DNA from: an uncultured Enterobacteriaceae bacterium
GTDB taxonomy: Bacteria; Pseudomonadota; Gammaproteobacteria; Enterobacterales; Enterobacteriaceae
Length of the DNA stretch: 64,000 nucleotides
NCBI GenBank assembly: GCA_936920625.1
Contig: CAKZHC010000011.1
Location: 186,001 to 250,000, forward strand
Reading direction: 5' to 3'
The notes under the pieces are model-generated. The model worked only from the letters and a program-made list of their open reading frames with translations, did not search any database and was not told where the DNA came from. The translations under genes and the position numbers were made by a program. Below, one piece after another: positions 18,908-27,098 of the stretch; positions within the stretch are counted from its first letter, which is position 1; each line of letters begins with the position of its first letter.

Positions 18908-20632
18908 TCAGGCTGGCCAGAAATGCTGGATAATTAACTGCAAATTGCAGTTCCCCCGGAACTGGTTAATATCAAGCTTATAGACTGCTTCTACTTGTTT
19001 AACGCTGGTATCAGGCCACCTCGTACTGTCAATGTTAAACGCGATGCCATCAAGTAACGGCCCCCCAGCCAGTGGCTCAAGTATCATTTTCAGATGGTGC
19101 CCGGCCAGCAGACGCTGTTGTAATAATTTAAATTTACCGTCAAAAATCGGTTCCGGGAAGGCCTGCCCCCATGGGCCGGCTTCTCGCAGCATTCCGGCAG
19201 TATCCAGCGTCATCTCATCAGGCAATAACTCACCATCTGACCAGATAACCCCCTGCAATGCTTCCTCACTCAGCAACTCCTGCATCAGGGCAGTAAAACT
19301 ATCCTGGAAAATGGTAAAATTATCAGCCACTATTGTTACTCCAGCGGCCATGGCGTGACCGCCAAACTTTAGCATTAACCCCGGCTGGCAACTCTCCAGC
19401 CGCTCCAGCGCATCCCGCATATGCACGCCATCGATCGATCTGGCCGATCCCTTCAGGGTACCATCTCCTGCCGGCGCAAAAGCGATCACCGGGCGATGAA
19501 AACGATCCTTGAGTCGTGAGGCAATGATACCTACCACACCCTGATGCCAGTCCGGATGATATAGAGCGAGCCCCAGTGGCTGCAAAACGTCACTCTGCGC
19601 AAATTTGTTGCACAGCACGAGGGCTTCGGCCTCCATCTCCTTTTCTATCATTTTGCGGGTCTGATTGAGCGTGTCGAGCTTACTGGCCAGCATCCGGGCC
19701 TCAGACGGATCTTCCGTCAATAACAGCGCTACCCCGACAGACATATCATCGAGTCGCCCCGCTGCATTAAGACGCGGCCCAAGCGCGAATCCCAGATCGC
19801 TTGCAGTCAGCCCCGATAAACTACGCCCGGTTACTTCCAGTAGCGCCCTGATTCCCGGACGGCATTGCCCTGCCCGGATACGGCATAGTCCCTGCCATAC
19901 CAAGATGCGGTTATTGGCATCAAGCGGGACAACATCTGCCACTGTGCCCAGCGCAACCAGATCGAGCAACGAGGCCAGGTTCGGTAACATCGTCACGCCG
20001 CTTTCACGCAGACGCGCACGCAGCGCCACCATCAGATAAAAGGCAACCCCCACTCCAGCCAGTGAGCGTGAGGGAAAAGTGCTTGTTCTCAGATTAGGAT
20101 TAACAATAGCGTCTGCATCCGGCAGAGCCTCCCCGGGCAGGTGATGGTCGGTGATAATAACCTGAATATTTTTATCATGAGCACAGATAACGCCAGCATG
20201 AGAAGAGATGCCGTTATCAACAGTCACTATTAGTTCCGCGCCCTGCAAAGCAGCCTGCTCTACGACCTCCGGGCTGAGCCCATAGCCATTTTCAAAACGA
20301 TTGGGGATCAGATAATGCACATCATTGCCCCCCATGGCACGTAGTGCCAGCACAGTCAGCGCGGTACTGGTGGCACCATCTGCATCGAAATCCCCTATTA
20401 CCACTATCCGGCGCTGTTCTATCAACGCCTGCTGCATCAAAATAGTAGCTTTGTCTATGCCATGCAGACTCTGAAAAGGGTGGAGAAACTTCACTTCACG
20501 ATGCAGATCAGAGAGAGCTGTCACACCGCGCTGGGCATAAAGGCGGTGTAACAGCGGAGGTAATGATGCCGTGTCAAGTTGCCCTGCTACGTACTGGCGA
20601 CGGCGCAATTCGGGGGAAAATTCTGTCGCCAT
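18908..20632 (-). CDS. recJ: Single-strand-specific 5'-3' exonuclease RecJ
   Basis: RecJ digests single-stranded DNA 5' to 3' in RecF-pathway recombination, mismatch and base-excision repair. The 574 residues match the family. DHH-family metal motifs are present: VVIGDFDADGATSTAL (motif I), the VTVDNG motif, the DHH motif in VIITDHHLPGEALP, and the DHHA1 glycine-rich GGHAMAAG near the C-terminus. The ATG overlaps the dsbC stop by one base (TGATG), indicating translational coupling dsbC-recJ. Intact. Confidence 0.97.
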   Translation of the reverse strand: MATEFSPELRRRQYVAGQLDTASLPPLLHRLYAQRGVTALSDLHREVKFLHPFQSLHGIDKATILMQQALIEQRRIVVIGDFDADGATSTALTVLALRAMGGNDVHYLIPNRFENGYGLSPEVVEQAALQGAELIVTVDNGISSHAGVICAHDKNIQVIITDHHLPGEALPDADAIVNPNLRTSTFPSRSLAGVGVAFYLMVALRARLRESGVTMLPNLASLLDLVALGTVADVVPLDANNRILVWQGLCRIRAGQCRPGIRALLEVTGRSLSGLTASDLGFALGPRLNAAGRLDDMSVGVALLLTEDPSEARMLASKLDTLNQTRKMIEKEMEAEALVLCNKFAQSDVLQPLGLALYHPDWHQGVVGIIASRLKDRFHRPVIAFAPAGDGTLKGSARSIDGVHMRDALERLESCQPGLMLKFGGHAMAAGVTIVADNFTIFQDSFTALMQELLSEEALQGVIWSDGELLPDEMTLDTAGMLREAGPWGQAFPEPIFDGKFKLLQQRLLAGHHLKMILEPLAGGPLLDGIAFNIDSTRWPDTSVKQVEAVYKLDINQFRGNCNLQLIIQHFWPA

Positions 20633-21342
20633 CAGTGTCTGCTTTTCTGGCTGTCAAGATATGCTTTCAGGTCACCAGGACTTTGATAGCCGGGAATGAC
20701 AACATTATTTGGTAACAAAATAGCCGGTGTTCCATAAATACCGTAGAGCAATCCCAGACGGTGCTGCGCTGCCAGATCAATATTACAACTGGCACTGGCA
20801 GGAGCCGTGCCATTCATCATGGCTGCATCAAATGCCTTATTACGATCAGCAGAGCACCAGATTGATTGCATCTTTTTGGCAACATCCCCCCCCATTCCCT
20901 CGCGAGGAAATGCCAGATAACGTACGGTAATACCCAGAGCGTTATAATCGGGTATTTCTGAGTGTAATTTACGGCAGTAGCTACAGGTGATATCAGTAAA
21001 AACGGTCACGGTATAGTGCGGTTTTGGTGCTTTATAAACAATCATCTGGTCTTTCAGCTCCTCCACCTTTTTGCTGAGTATCTCATTGGTCAGATTGACC
21101 GGCTGACTGCTACTCATGTCATACAGAGGCCCTTTGAGGACATACTTACCGTCGTCAGAAATATAAAGCACGTCTTTTTCGAGCAGAACAGTTTTCATAC
21201 CCGGTAGTGGAGAGGGAAGAATTTTGCCACTGCCCCAACCCTGTTTATCCAGTAACTGCTTAATTGCTGCATCATCAGCAAATACCTTTCCCCCGGTCAT
21301 TATTAGTATTAAAGAAAGTAATACAGAGGACTTTTTCATCAT
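20632..21342 (-). CDS. dsbC: Thiol:disulfide interchange protein DsbC
   Basis: Periplasmic disulfide isomerase kept reduced by DsbD. The 236-residue precursor has a signal peptide ending near GGKVFA, an N-terminal dimerisation domain, and a thioredoxin-fold domain with active site TCSYC (E. coli has CGYC). A second conserved cysteine pair lies further on (WC ... SC), and a cis-proline in GTPAI. The start is ATG 21342 or the adjacent ATG 21339; AAGGA fits the second slightly better. It is the first gene before recJ, and xerD lies upstream with 43 bases between. Serving the cysteine peptides of this genome is conceivable but only inference. Confidence 0.96.
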   Translation of the reverse strand: MMKKSSVLLSLILIMTGGKVFADDAAIKQLLDKQGWGSGKILPSPLPGMKTVLLEKDVLYISDDGKYVLKGPLYDMSSSQPVNLTNEILSKKVEELKDQMIVYKAPKPHYTVTVFTDITCSYCRKLHSEIPDYNALGITVRYLAFPREGMGGDVAKKMQSIWCSADRNKAFDAAMMNGTAPASASCNIDLAAQHRLGLLYGIYGTPAILLPNNVVIPGYQSPGDLKAYLDSQKSRH

Positions 21343-21385
21343 AATTCCTTGTTATTAAATCAACGGTAAAGTTAGCAACCGCTCT

Positions 21386-22279
21386 TCAGGCTCTGGGATG
21401 ATGCTGAAGATGCAACTGACGCAAACGTGCTGTGGCGACATGTGTGTAAATCTGGGTTGTGGATAAAGAGCTATGACCTAACAGCATCTGCACGATGCGC
21501 AGATCAGCTCCATGATTGAGCAGATGGGTAGCGAAAGCATGGCGTAACACATGCGGTGAAAGTTTATCACTATCGATCCCTGCCAGCGCGGCGTAATGTT
21601 TGATCCGATGCCAGAAGGTTTGTCTGGTCATTTTTCGTGCACGACTGCTGGGAAATACCACGTCAATCATCCGGTTATTGAGCAACCAGGGGCGCCCATA
21701 TTCAATAAATTGCTCGATCCAGTAAATTGCCTCCTCACCTATTGGCACCAGACGCTCCTTGTTACCTTTGCCGATAATCCGCACTACACCCTGCCGCAGG
21801 CTCAAGTTACTCATGGTAAGTGATACCAGTTCCGTTACCCGTAACCCGGTGGCATAGAGCAACTCTATCATCGCTTTGTCACGTAATTCCAGTGGATTAC
21901 TATTATCAGGCGCCTGTAACAAACGCTCTAACTGTGCCTCGCTGAGGTCTTTGGGCAAATGGCGTGACAGTTTGGGAGAAGCGATGAGTACACAGGGATC
22001 ATCTTCACGTAGTTTTTCCCGATAGAGATATTGAAACAGACTCCGTATTGTGCTGAGATGGCGGGCAGAACTGGTTGCCTTGTAGCCCCCTTCCACTCGT
22101 TCAGCAAGATAAGCCTGTAGCTGAAACACATCGACCTGTAACACAGTCAGGCTGTGGTGCGCCAGCCACGCTGTTAATGCACCGATATCTCGGCGATATG
22201 CATCCAGGGTATTCTGTGACAAATTACGCTCAATCCATAATGTATCAAGAAACTGTTCAGTTAACGTACAATCATCCAT
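21386..22279 (-). CDS. xerD: Tyrosine recombinase XerD
   Basis: With XerC, resolves chromosome dimers at dif and is activated by FtsK. The product has 297 residues from ATG 22279, which follows AAGGAG at good spacing; an in-frame GTG two codons earlier overlaps that site. The N-terminal SAM-like core-binding domain is seen (QFLDTLWIERNLSQNTLDAYRRD). The catalytic domain carries the R-K-H-R-H-Y set: ATGLRVTELV, the lysine of GKGNKERLVP, HVLRHAFATHLLNHGADL, LGHSSLSTTQIYTHV. xerD-dsbC-recJ run in the same direction as in E. coli. Confidence 0.97.
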   Translation of the reverse strand: MDDCTLTEQFLDTLWIERNLSQNTLDAYRRDIGALTAWLAHHSLTVLQVDVFQLQAYLAERVEGGYKATSSARHLSTIRSLFQYLYREKLREDDPCVLIASPKLSRHLPKDLSEAQLERLLQAPDNSNPLELRDKAMIELLYATGLRVTELVSLTMSNLSLRQGVVRIIGKGNKERLVPIGEEAIYWIEQFIEYGRPWLLNNRMIDVVFPSSRARKMTRQTFWHRIKHYAALAGIDSDKLSPHVLRHAFATHLLNHGADLRIVQMLLGHSSLSTTQIYTHVATARLRQLHLQHHPRA

Positions 22280-22407
22280 TCTCACTCCTTAATTTCAGAT
22301 GGCCTTGCCGTATGACAGGTGATTTATCTGGTTATTATGCCCTACAAATATCTTCTTCTGATACAATCTAGTGGTAGATTTACTGTTTACCGGGCTGCCT
22401 TATTATT

Positions 22408-22920
22408 ATGAATATTGGTCTTTTTTATGGCTCCAGCACCTGCTATACCGAAATGGCCGCTGAGAAGATCCGCGACATCATTGGCGAAGAGCAGGTAACA
22501 CTGCACAATCTGGGCGAAGATTCGTTATCGCTTATGGAGCAATACGATCTGCTAATTATGGGAATCCCAACCTGGGACTTCGGCGAACTACAGGAAGACT
22601 GGGAGCGTGTCTGGTGTGATATCCCATCCATCAATCTGCAGGGGAAAACTGTGGCGCTGTATGGCATGGGTGACCAGCAAGGTTATGGTGAGTGGTTTCT
22701 TGACGCACTGGGGATGCTGCACGAGCTGCTGGCCCCGATGGGGGTGAAGTTTGTTGGCTACTGGCCAGCCACAGGATATCAGTTTAGCAGCCAGAGACCG
22801 CTGACACCCGATGGAAAGCATTTTGTCGGCCTGGCACTCGATGAAGTCAGTCAGTATGATCTCAGTGACACCCGGCTGGCTCGCTGGTGTGAACAAATTC
22901 TGGCAGAAGCCTCTAGTTAA
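22408..22920 (+). CDS. fldB: Flavodoxin 2 (FldB)
   Basis: Small FMN electron carrier. The 170-residue product starts MNIGLFYGSSTCYTEMAAEKI, with the FMN-phosphate loop Y-G-S-S-T-C-Y-T. The 60s loop GIPTWDFGELQEDWE and the 90s loop YGMGDQQGYGEWFLDALGML are both clear. It is divergent from xerD as in E. coli. In E. coli ygfX follows at once; here an AT-rich accessory block with the small-peptide cluster has come between them. Confidence 0.96.
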   Translation: MNIGLFYGSSTCYTEMAAEKIRDIIGEEQVTLHNLGEDSLSLMEQYDLLIMGIPTWDFGELQEDWERVWCDIPSINLQGKTVALYGMGDQQGYGEWFLDALGMLHELLAPMGVKFVGYWPATGYQFSSQRPLTPDGKHFVGLALDEVSQYDLSDTRLARWCEQILAEASS

Positions 22921-23269
22921 CAACTCATCAACTTGCAGCATTAGTTTGCTGCCGCTACAGTCAGGAAAGGAAGCTATTCCCGTTTTACTGCTTTGCTCAG
23001 GTTTAAGGTAACCTGCTTTTTCCATTTGCCTGAAATTACCCTAATCAAAATAAGTGTAAATGGAGTTGCACTTCTCTCCTGTCAGGACAGGCTCAGACGT
23101 CTTCACAGATAACCCAATAGACTTTTTAAACATTATTATAACAATATTGAACTTAATTTTTAACTTATTAGACACATTAACTAATTAAATGATAACGTCC
23201 AGCCAGAATCATTCAGATTCTATTCATTCCGCTCTGTATCACTTCACGACACTACTTTTGGAGTAATCC
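22921..23269. other. Intergenic region between fldB and the peptide cluster
   Basis: About 350 bases. The first 130 have the base composition of the core genome; the rest is AT-rich and runs into peptide gene B. No ORF or RNA gene is recognised. The promoter of the peptide cluster probably lies near 23100-23250. Confidence 0.45.
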
Positions 23270-23452
23270 ATGTTTGCAAAAATTCAAAGCTGTAAGATCG
23301 CTGCAATTACACTGAGTCTGGTACTGACATTATCATTTTCAGCCGAGGCACTGGCTTTTGCATGTATGGATTCACAGGATGAAGCGCTAGAAAAATGTGG
23401 CGATGTATGTTCGTCAATAGATAACGTATTCGATTTCTTTGACTGCCTCTGA
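23270..23452 (+). CDS. Small secreted cysteine peptide precursor, family member B
   Basis: A 60-residue precursor of the same family as 5485-5679. The N-region MFAKIQSCKI is followed by a hydrophobic core and an A-x-A site (AEALA). The predicted mature peptide of 31 residues is acidic with four cysteines, C-M-x9-C-x3-C-x11-C-L. TTTGGAGTAA supplies a ribosome site seven bases before the ATG. It is the first of four genes in the same direction within 1.5 kb, each with its own ribosome site and separated by 150-350 bases, which suggests serial duplication. No match to a family I know. Secreted, disulfide-bonded host- or competitor-directed peptide is an inference. Confidence 0.75.
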   Translation: MFAKIQSCKIAAITLSLVLTLSFSAEALAFACMDSQDEALEKCGDVCSSIDNVFDFFDCL

Positions 23453-23795
23453 GTTTTTTGAATAGCAAATCGCTGAGCTTTTTCAGGCTAAACCAGCATG
23501 AGCCACACGGATGTGGGTAATAATAGATGAGGTGCCAGATACTCGACTTATCGCAATCAAGCCTGCATACCCCGGCTCTGCAAAGCTCTCTCGCAGCAAC
23601 GGTGGCCAAATTAAATTGCTGCTGTTAAATACGATATATGCCAGATTATGTATATTTTTTGTAAACACCACAGCAACAACACCTAATTTTCTTTTGAATC
23701 ATCATAACAGACATGTTTCAATTTAGTTCCCGATGTTTCATAATCTCACTATCAGCGCTACTTGCTTTTAAGGCATGTTTTGGAGATTAACTAAT
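23453..23795. other. Spacer between peptide genes B and C
   Basis: About 340 bases without a supportable gene. Short frames exist on both strands (for example 23511-23726 plus, 23483-23671 minus) but have no ribosome site or motif. The sequence after the B stop (GTTTTTTG) is T-rich and may help end transcription. Confidence 0.4.
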
Positions 23796-23954
23796 ATGTC
23801 AGCTCTATTTAAACACCATAAAGTTGCCACTACTGTTCTGGCTCTTGTGTTGATATCATCTGCAGGCTAGGCACTGGCTTTTTCATGTCTGGATATAGCG
23901 GGTAATATGATTAATGCTTTTAAAGCTATCCCTCGCAACCCGAAACTCATTTAA
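23796..23954 (+). pseudogene. Small secreted peptide precursor, family member C, with internal amber codon
   Basis: ATG 23796 follows GGAG. The frame reads MSALFKHHKVATTVLALVL and continues ISSAG, then TAG (23868-23870), then ALAFSCLDIAGNMINAF and nine more codons to TAA at 23954. Paralogs D and E have CAG (Gln) at the equivalent place in SGQAFA, so one C-to-T change made the stop. Downstream, only one of the family cysteines remains (FSCL) and the Cys-Leu end is gone, so the mature part has also diverged. Most likely a dying copy; read-through by an amber suppressor would give 52 residues. Confidence 0.7.
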
Positions 23955-24106
23955 ATATTTCGGTAGCACTATTCTTTCTTCTGTTCGTGTTGTCTAAGAC
24001 TGGTTGTTTTAAATATCACGACATAGAGGTGTGAAATATTCCAGGTTGCGCCGCTCGTACTCCATTTAATTACACAAATTCGTTTTCAACATTCCGGAGA
24101 TAGCAG

Positions 24107-24280
24107 ATGTTTACTAAAATTAAAAGTCATAAGGTTGCGGCAGTCGTTCTGAGTCTGACGCTTATGTCGTCGGTTACAGGCCAGGCATTCGCTTTCGCAT
24201 CGACAGAAGGTTCTGACAAAACATGTCAGACATCTTTAAAAAATCCAAATTGCGAAGGCTGCCTCATTTGTTCTGACTGA
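24107..24280 (+). CDS. Small secreted cysteine peptide precursor, family member D
   Basis: A 57-residue precursor too short for many gene finders. ATG 24107 lies eight bases after CCGGAGA. The N-region MFTKIKSHKVAA, hydrophobic core and SGQAFA-like site (TGQAFA) are shared with E. The mature part starts FASTEGSDKTC and has four cysteines in a different arrangement, C-x9-C-x2-C-x2-C, ending SD rather than Cys-Leu. It therefore keeps the export signal while the mature peptide has diversified. Immediately downstream is an exceptionally long hairpin (24291-24348). Function unknown. Confidence 0.7.
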   Translation: MFTKIKSHKVAAVVLSLTLMSSVTGQAFAFASTEGSDKTCQTSLKNPNCEGCLICSD

Positions 24281-24290
24281 CTCTGGATTA

Positions 24291-24348
24291 AGTTTTTCTG
24301 AGCCAACCTTACTCACATTTCTGTGAGTAAGGTTGGCTCAGAAAAACT
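24291..24348. repeat. Perfect 26-27 bp inverted repeat after peptide D
   Basis: The arm AGTTTTTCTGAGCCAACCTT continues ACTCAC (24291-24316) and is repeated exactly in reverse complement at 24323-24348. The six-base loop ATTTCT can close one further A-T pair. No U-tract follows on the plus strand, so it is stronger and less typical than a standard terminator. It could act as a bidirectional terminator, a 3'-end stabiliser, or be the scar of a small mobile element. Confidence 0.9.
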
Positions 24349-24617
24349 CTGCTAAATTTCACACAACAGCCACTGCGATTACCGTCTGACATTCTCTCTG
24401 CTTTTTCAGGCACCAGTCCATACGTACTGCCAGAAATGTCTTCCCGCGCAAGAAATCAGCATTTCAGATTTTGTATATTTATGTATACATATCGTCAACA
24501 ATCTCTTTCTTCTTTTTGCTCCCCACAGATTTAATTGGTTAAACCCTGCACGGGATTGCATTATATCCTGTAATTTATACAACCATAATTATATAAGATC
24601 GATCCGAGAGATAATTA
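24349..24617. other. Spacer between the hairpin and peptide gene E
   Basis: About 270 bases, increasingly AT-rich towards gene E. No ORF or RNA gene is recognised. It presumably carries the promoter of peptide E. Confidence 0.4.
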
Positions 24618-24794
24618 ATGATTTCTAAAATTAAAAACCACAAACTTGTCACCATCGTACTAAGTCTGGTGCTAATGTCATCAGTTTCAGGGCAGGCATT
24701 TGCTATTGAGTGTATGGCTGATGGAGGCTCATGGAGTGACTGTAATGAAATTTGTCAGTCCCCCGAGAGTCTGCCCTGGTTACCTTGCCTGTAA
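24618..24794 (+). CDS. Small secreted cysteine peptide precursor, family member E
   Basis: A 58-residue precursor: MISKIKNHKL, hydrophobic core with LSLVLMSSVSGQAFA, then a 29-residue mature peptide beginning IECMADGG. It carries four cysteines as C-M-x8-C-x3-C-x10-C-L. A GAGAGATAATTA stretch precedes the ATG. The signal half is nearly identical to D, while the mature half matches A and B in cysteine pattern, so E links the two sub-groups. It is last in the cluster; ygfX lies convergent downstream. Function unknown. Confidence 0.75.
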   Translation: MISKIKNHKLVTIVLSLVLMSSVSGQAFAIECMADGGSWSDCNEICQSPESLPWLPCL

Positions 24795-25053
24795 GTTTTT
24801 TGTTCCATGCCTGGCAAAACTATGCCTAAGTCAGGTTAACCTCATTTCACAAGGATGTGAATATTAAGTAAAACACAAAATTCTTCAGCGTAATTCTATT
24901 TAATTTTAATAGGATGAAAAAATCTGCTGTAGAGCAGAAAAGGGTAGGCCTCAGGAAAACTATCCCCCCTGCTCTGGCCACTAAAAATGAAAACAAGCGT
25001 TGTCATAGTCTGAATAAGACTGACGCTATTGTCTCAGGCAGGCCACTCCACTT

Positions 25054-25473
25054 TCACGCTCTATTCTCGCCTCTGTTAAATGGGTTTAACAGTAGTTGAT
25101 GCAACTGTCGCCACTCAAGCTCCGTCATGCTGTCGCGCATCAGCCACAGGTGTTCAGTTCCAAATTTCTGGCTACTTAATTTCAGAAAAATAGCCAGATC
25201 TCCTGCCCACGGCTGGCACGGAATGTGCCATAAATGTTCACGCCATTGTACTATTCCCTCTTCACGTAGCGCTATAACACCTCTGCGTCTCGTTATGCAT
25301 AGGTGGCCTGCCACCCAGTCCAGTAGTACCATTAATAACAGTAGCATTAAGACAAACCAGCAGCCATCAGGCCACGGCACAATAACGATCGCAATCGCAG
25401 CAGAACTATGCCATAGCAGAGATAACCACCACGCCCATTGTGAGACACGAAGGTCAGATTGCCACAGAACCAC
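25054..25473 (-). CDS. ygfX: YgfX (CptA) membrane protein
   Basis: A 139-residue inner-membrane protein with two adjacent transmembrane segments near the N-terminus (WAWWLSLLWHSSAAIAIVIV and CWFVLMLLLLMVLLDWV), then a soluble domain ending in a WRQLHQLL helix. In E. coli it is encoded with SdhE and has been described as a toxin-like partner affecting cytoskeletal proteins. It starts at GTG 25473, also a GTG in E. coli, overlapping the sdhE 3' end by 20 bases, the usual arrangement. The peptide cluster lies just beyond its 3' end on the other strand. Confidence 0.92.
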   Translation of the reverse strand: MVLWQSDLRVSQWAWWLSLLWHSSAAIAIVIVPWPDGCWFVLMLLLLMVLLDWVAGHLCITRRRGVIALREEGIVQWREHLWHIPCQPWAGDLAIFLKLSSQKFGTEHLWLMRDSMTELEWRQLHQLLLNPFNRGENRA

Positions 25474-25720
25474 GCTGTTGATTCCGTGTCTGAATTAAAC
25501 GTACCATGCGTTGCAATCCGGGATCCTCTGGTTTACTGTAATTCATCATCCAGTTGAAAAGATCGGGATCGGGCAGCGCTAACAGCCGGACAAATAACTG
25601 CTTGTCGCTATCGCTCAGGCCATCATAGTCATGATGAAAGAAGGGCATAATAGAAATATCCAGTTCCAGCATACCGCGACGGCATGCCCACTGAATGCGT
25701 GATCTATCATTTATGTTCAT
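25454..25720 (-). CDS. sdhE: FAD assembly factor SdhE
   Basis: Helps attach FAD covalently to SdhA and FrdA. The start ATG 25720 gives MNINDRSRIQWACRRGMLEL, which matches the E. coli N-terminus; the frame is open to 25741 without a good ribosome site. The family RGMxELD motif is present (RRGMLELDISIMPFF), followed by the PDPDLFNWMMN block. 88 residues. It overlaps ygfX and precedes it in the transcript; ygfZ is divergent upstream, as in E. coli. Confidence 0.95.
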   Translation of the reverse strand: MNINDRSRIQWACRRGMLELDISIMPFFHHDYDGLSDSDKQLFVRLLALPDPDLFNWMMNYSKPEDPGLQRMVRLIQTRNQQRGSVAI

Positions 25721-26053
25721 AAACGCGATATTCTCATGCATTGAAATGTCATAGTAGTTTAGCGCCTATTAACTAACCGGGGCAGAGGTATTTACAGCTT
25801 TATGCTCACGGCCGCAGAATCATGGTGAATATAAATCATCCTGCGATTTGTACCGCAAAATGATAACAGTATTCGTGATTTTACCATTTAATATCAAATA
25901 GTTGATCGCAAAGATGAATGCCAGTAGCAAAAGTGATATCTGAAAGATAAAGATATTGAATACGGTTAAGTAGTACGATGTTATGTAAAACGACATCTGG
26001 CAGAGCAGCGCTGCGAAGAAACCTGCTTTTTATCACTGATTCAGGACCACACC

Positions 26054-27043
26054 ATGACTCGTCTTGTTTTCCCCCCCCATCATCCATCAGCTTCATCGCG
26101 TCTGCCCCTCACTCTGATCTCTCTGGAAGAGTGGGCGCTAGTCACAGTCAATGGATCAGATAGTATAAGTTATCTGCAGGGGCAATTAACACTGGATATC
26201 ACCGCATTAACCAAATCACAGCACCGCCTTGCGGCACATTGCGATGCCAAAGGTAAAATGTGGAGCACTCTGCGTCTGTTCTGGCGTGGTGACTCTCTGG
26301 CTTATCTGGTGCGCCATAGCCTGGTTGATAAACAGACTGCCGAGCTTAAAAAGTATGCCGTTTTTGCCAAAGTTACTATCACCGTTAGCACTGACATAAT
26401 TTTGTTAGGCATTGCAGGATTTGGTGCTCGTGCCGCCCTGGAACAGTTGTTCTCACTACTGCCTGATGCCGAAACAGAAGTGGTACAGCAAGATGAAACC
26501 ACCCTGCTGTTGTTTAGCGAGCCAGCAGAACGCTTCCTTCTGGTAACATCGGTGAATAAAGCTCTCGTGGTACAGCGGGCTCTGGAAAATGCTGTCCGGG
26601 TAAATGACAGCCAGCAGTGGCTGGCACTAGACATTGAAGCGGGTTTTCCTGTTATTGATTTAAGCACCAGCGGGCAGTTCATTCCTCAGGCCACCAATCT
26701 CCAGGCATTAAATGCCATTAGTTTTCGTAAAGGATGCTATACCGGTCAGGAGATGGTTGCTCGCGCCAAATACCGGGGCGCTAACAAACGTGCCCTTTAC
26801 TGGCTGGCGGGTACAGCGAGTCAGACTCCCGTGAGCGGTGATGCTCTGGAAATCGGCATTGGTGATAACTGGCGGCGCACGGGCACCATAACACAAGTCT
26901 GCCGGCTGGATGATGGCCATCTTTGGATTCAGGCGGTACTGAATAATGATCTGGATGACAGTACCCCAGTTCGGGTACAGGGTGATACCAGAAGCAGCCT
27001 GACAATTCAGCGGCTGCCCTACATGCTGACGGATGGGTCATGA
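26054..27043 (+). CDS. ygfZ: tRNA-modifying/Fe-S maintenance protein YgfZ
   Basis: A folate-binding protein related to GcvT that supports the repair or assembly of certain Fe-S enzymes such as MiaB. The 329-residue product carries the diagnostic K-G-C-Y-T-G-Q-E motif (about residue 227) with the conserved cysteine. The N-terminal domain shows SISYLQGQLTLDI and the CDAKGKMWSTLRLF block. Divergent from sdhE, as in E. coli. A good hairpin terminator lies 20 bases after the stop. Confidence 0.96.
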   Translation: MTRLVFPPHHPSASSRLPLTLISLEEWALVTVNGSDSISYLQGQLTLDITALTKSQHRLAAHCDAKGKMWSTLRLFWRGDSLAYLVRHSLVDKQTAELKKYAVFAKVTITVSTDIILLGIAGFGARAALEQLFSLLPDAETEVVQQDETTLLLFSEPAERFLLVTSVNKALVVQRALENAVRVNDSQQWLALDIEAGFPVIDLSTSGQFIPQATNLQALNAISFRKGCYTGQEMVARAKYRGANKRALYWLAGTASQTPVSGDALEIGIGDNWRRTGTITQVCRLDDGHLWIQAVLNNDLDDSTPVRVQGDTRSSLTIQRLPYMLTDGS

Positions 27044-27063
27044 TACAGGGAGCCTGACTGCAG

Positions 27064-27096
27064 AATGGCAGAACAGGGAGATCTGCCATTTTATTT
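27064..27096 (+). terminator. Rho-independent terminator after ygfZ
   Basis: AATGGCAGA, 9-base loop, TCTGCCATT (perfect 9-bp stem, 27064-27090), then TTATTTGG. It sits between ygfZ and the convergent HAD phosphatase gene. Confidence 0.75.
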
Positions 27097-27098
27097 GG

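Noticed and set aside
24914..25099. 61-codon plus frame after the peptide cluster
   Set aside because: Lacks a signal peptide or family pattern and runs into ygfX on the other strand; no ribosome site.
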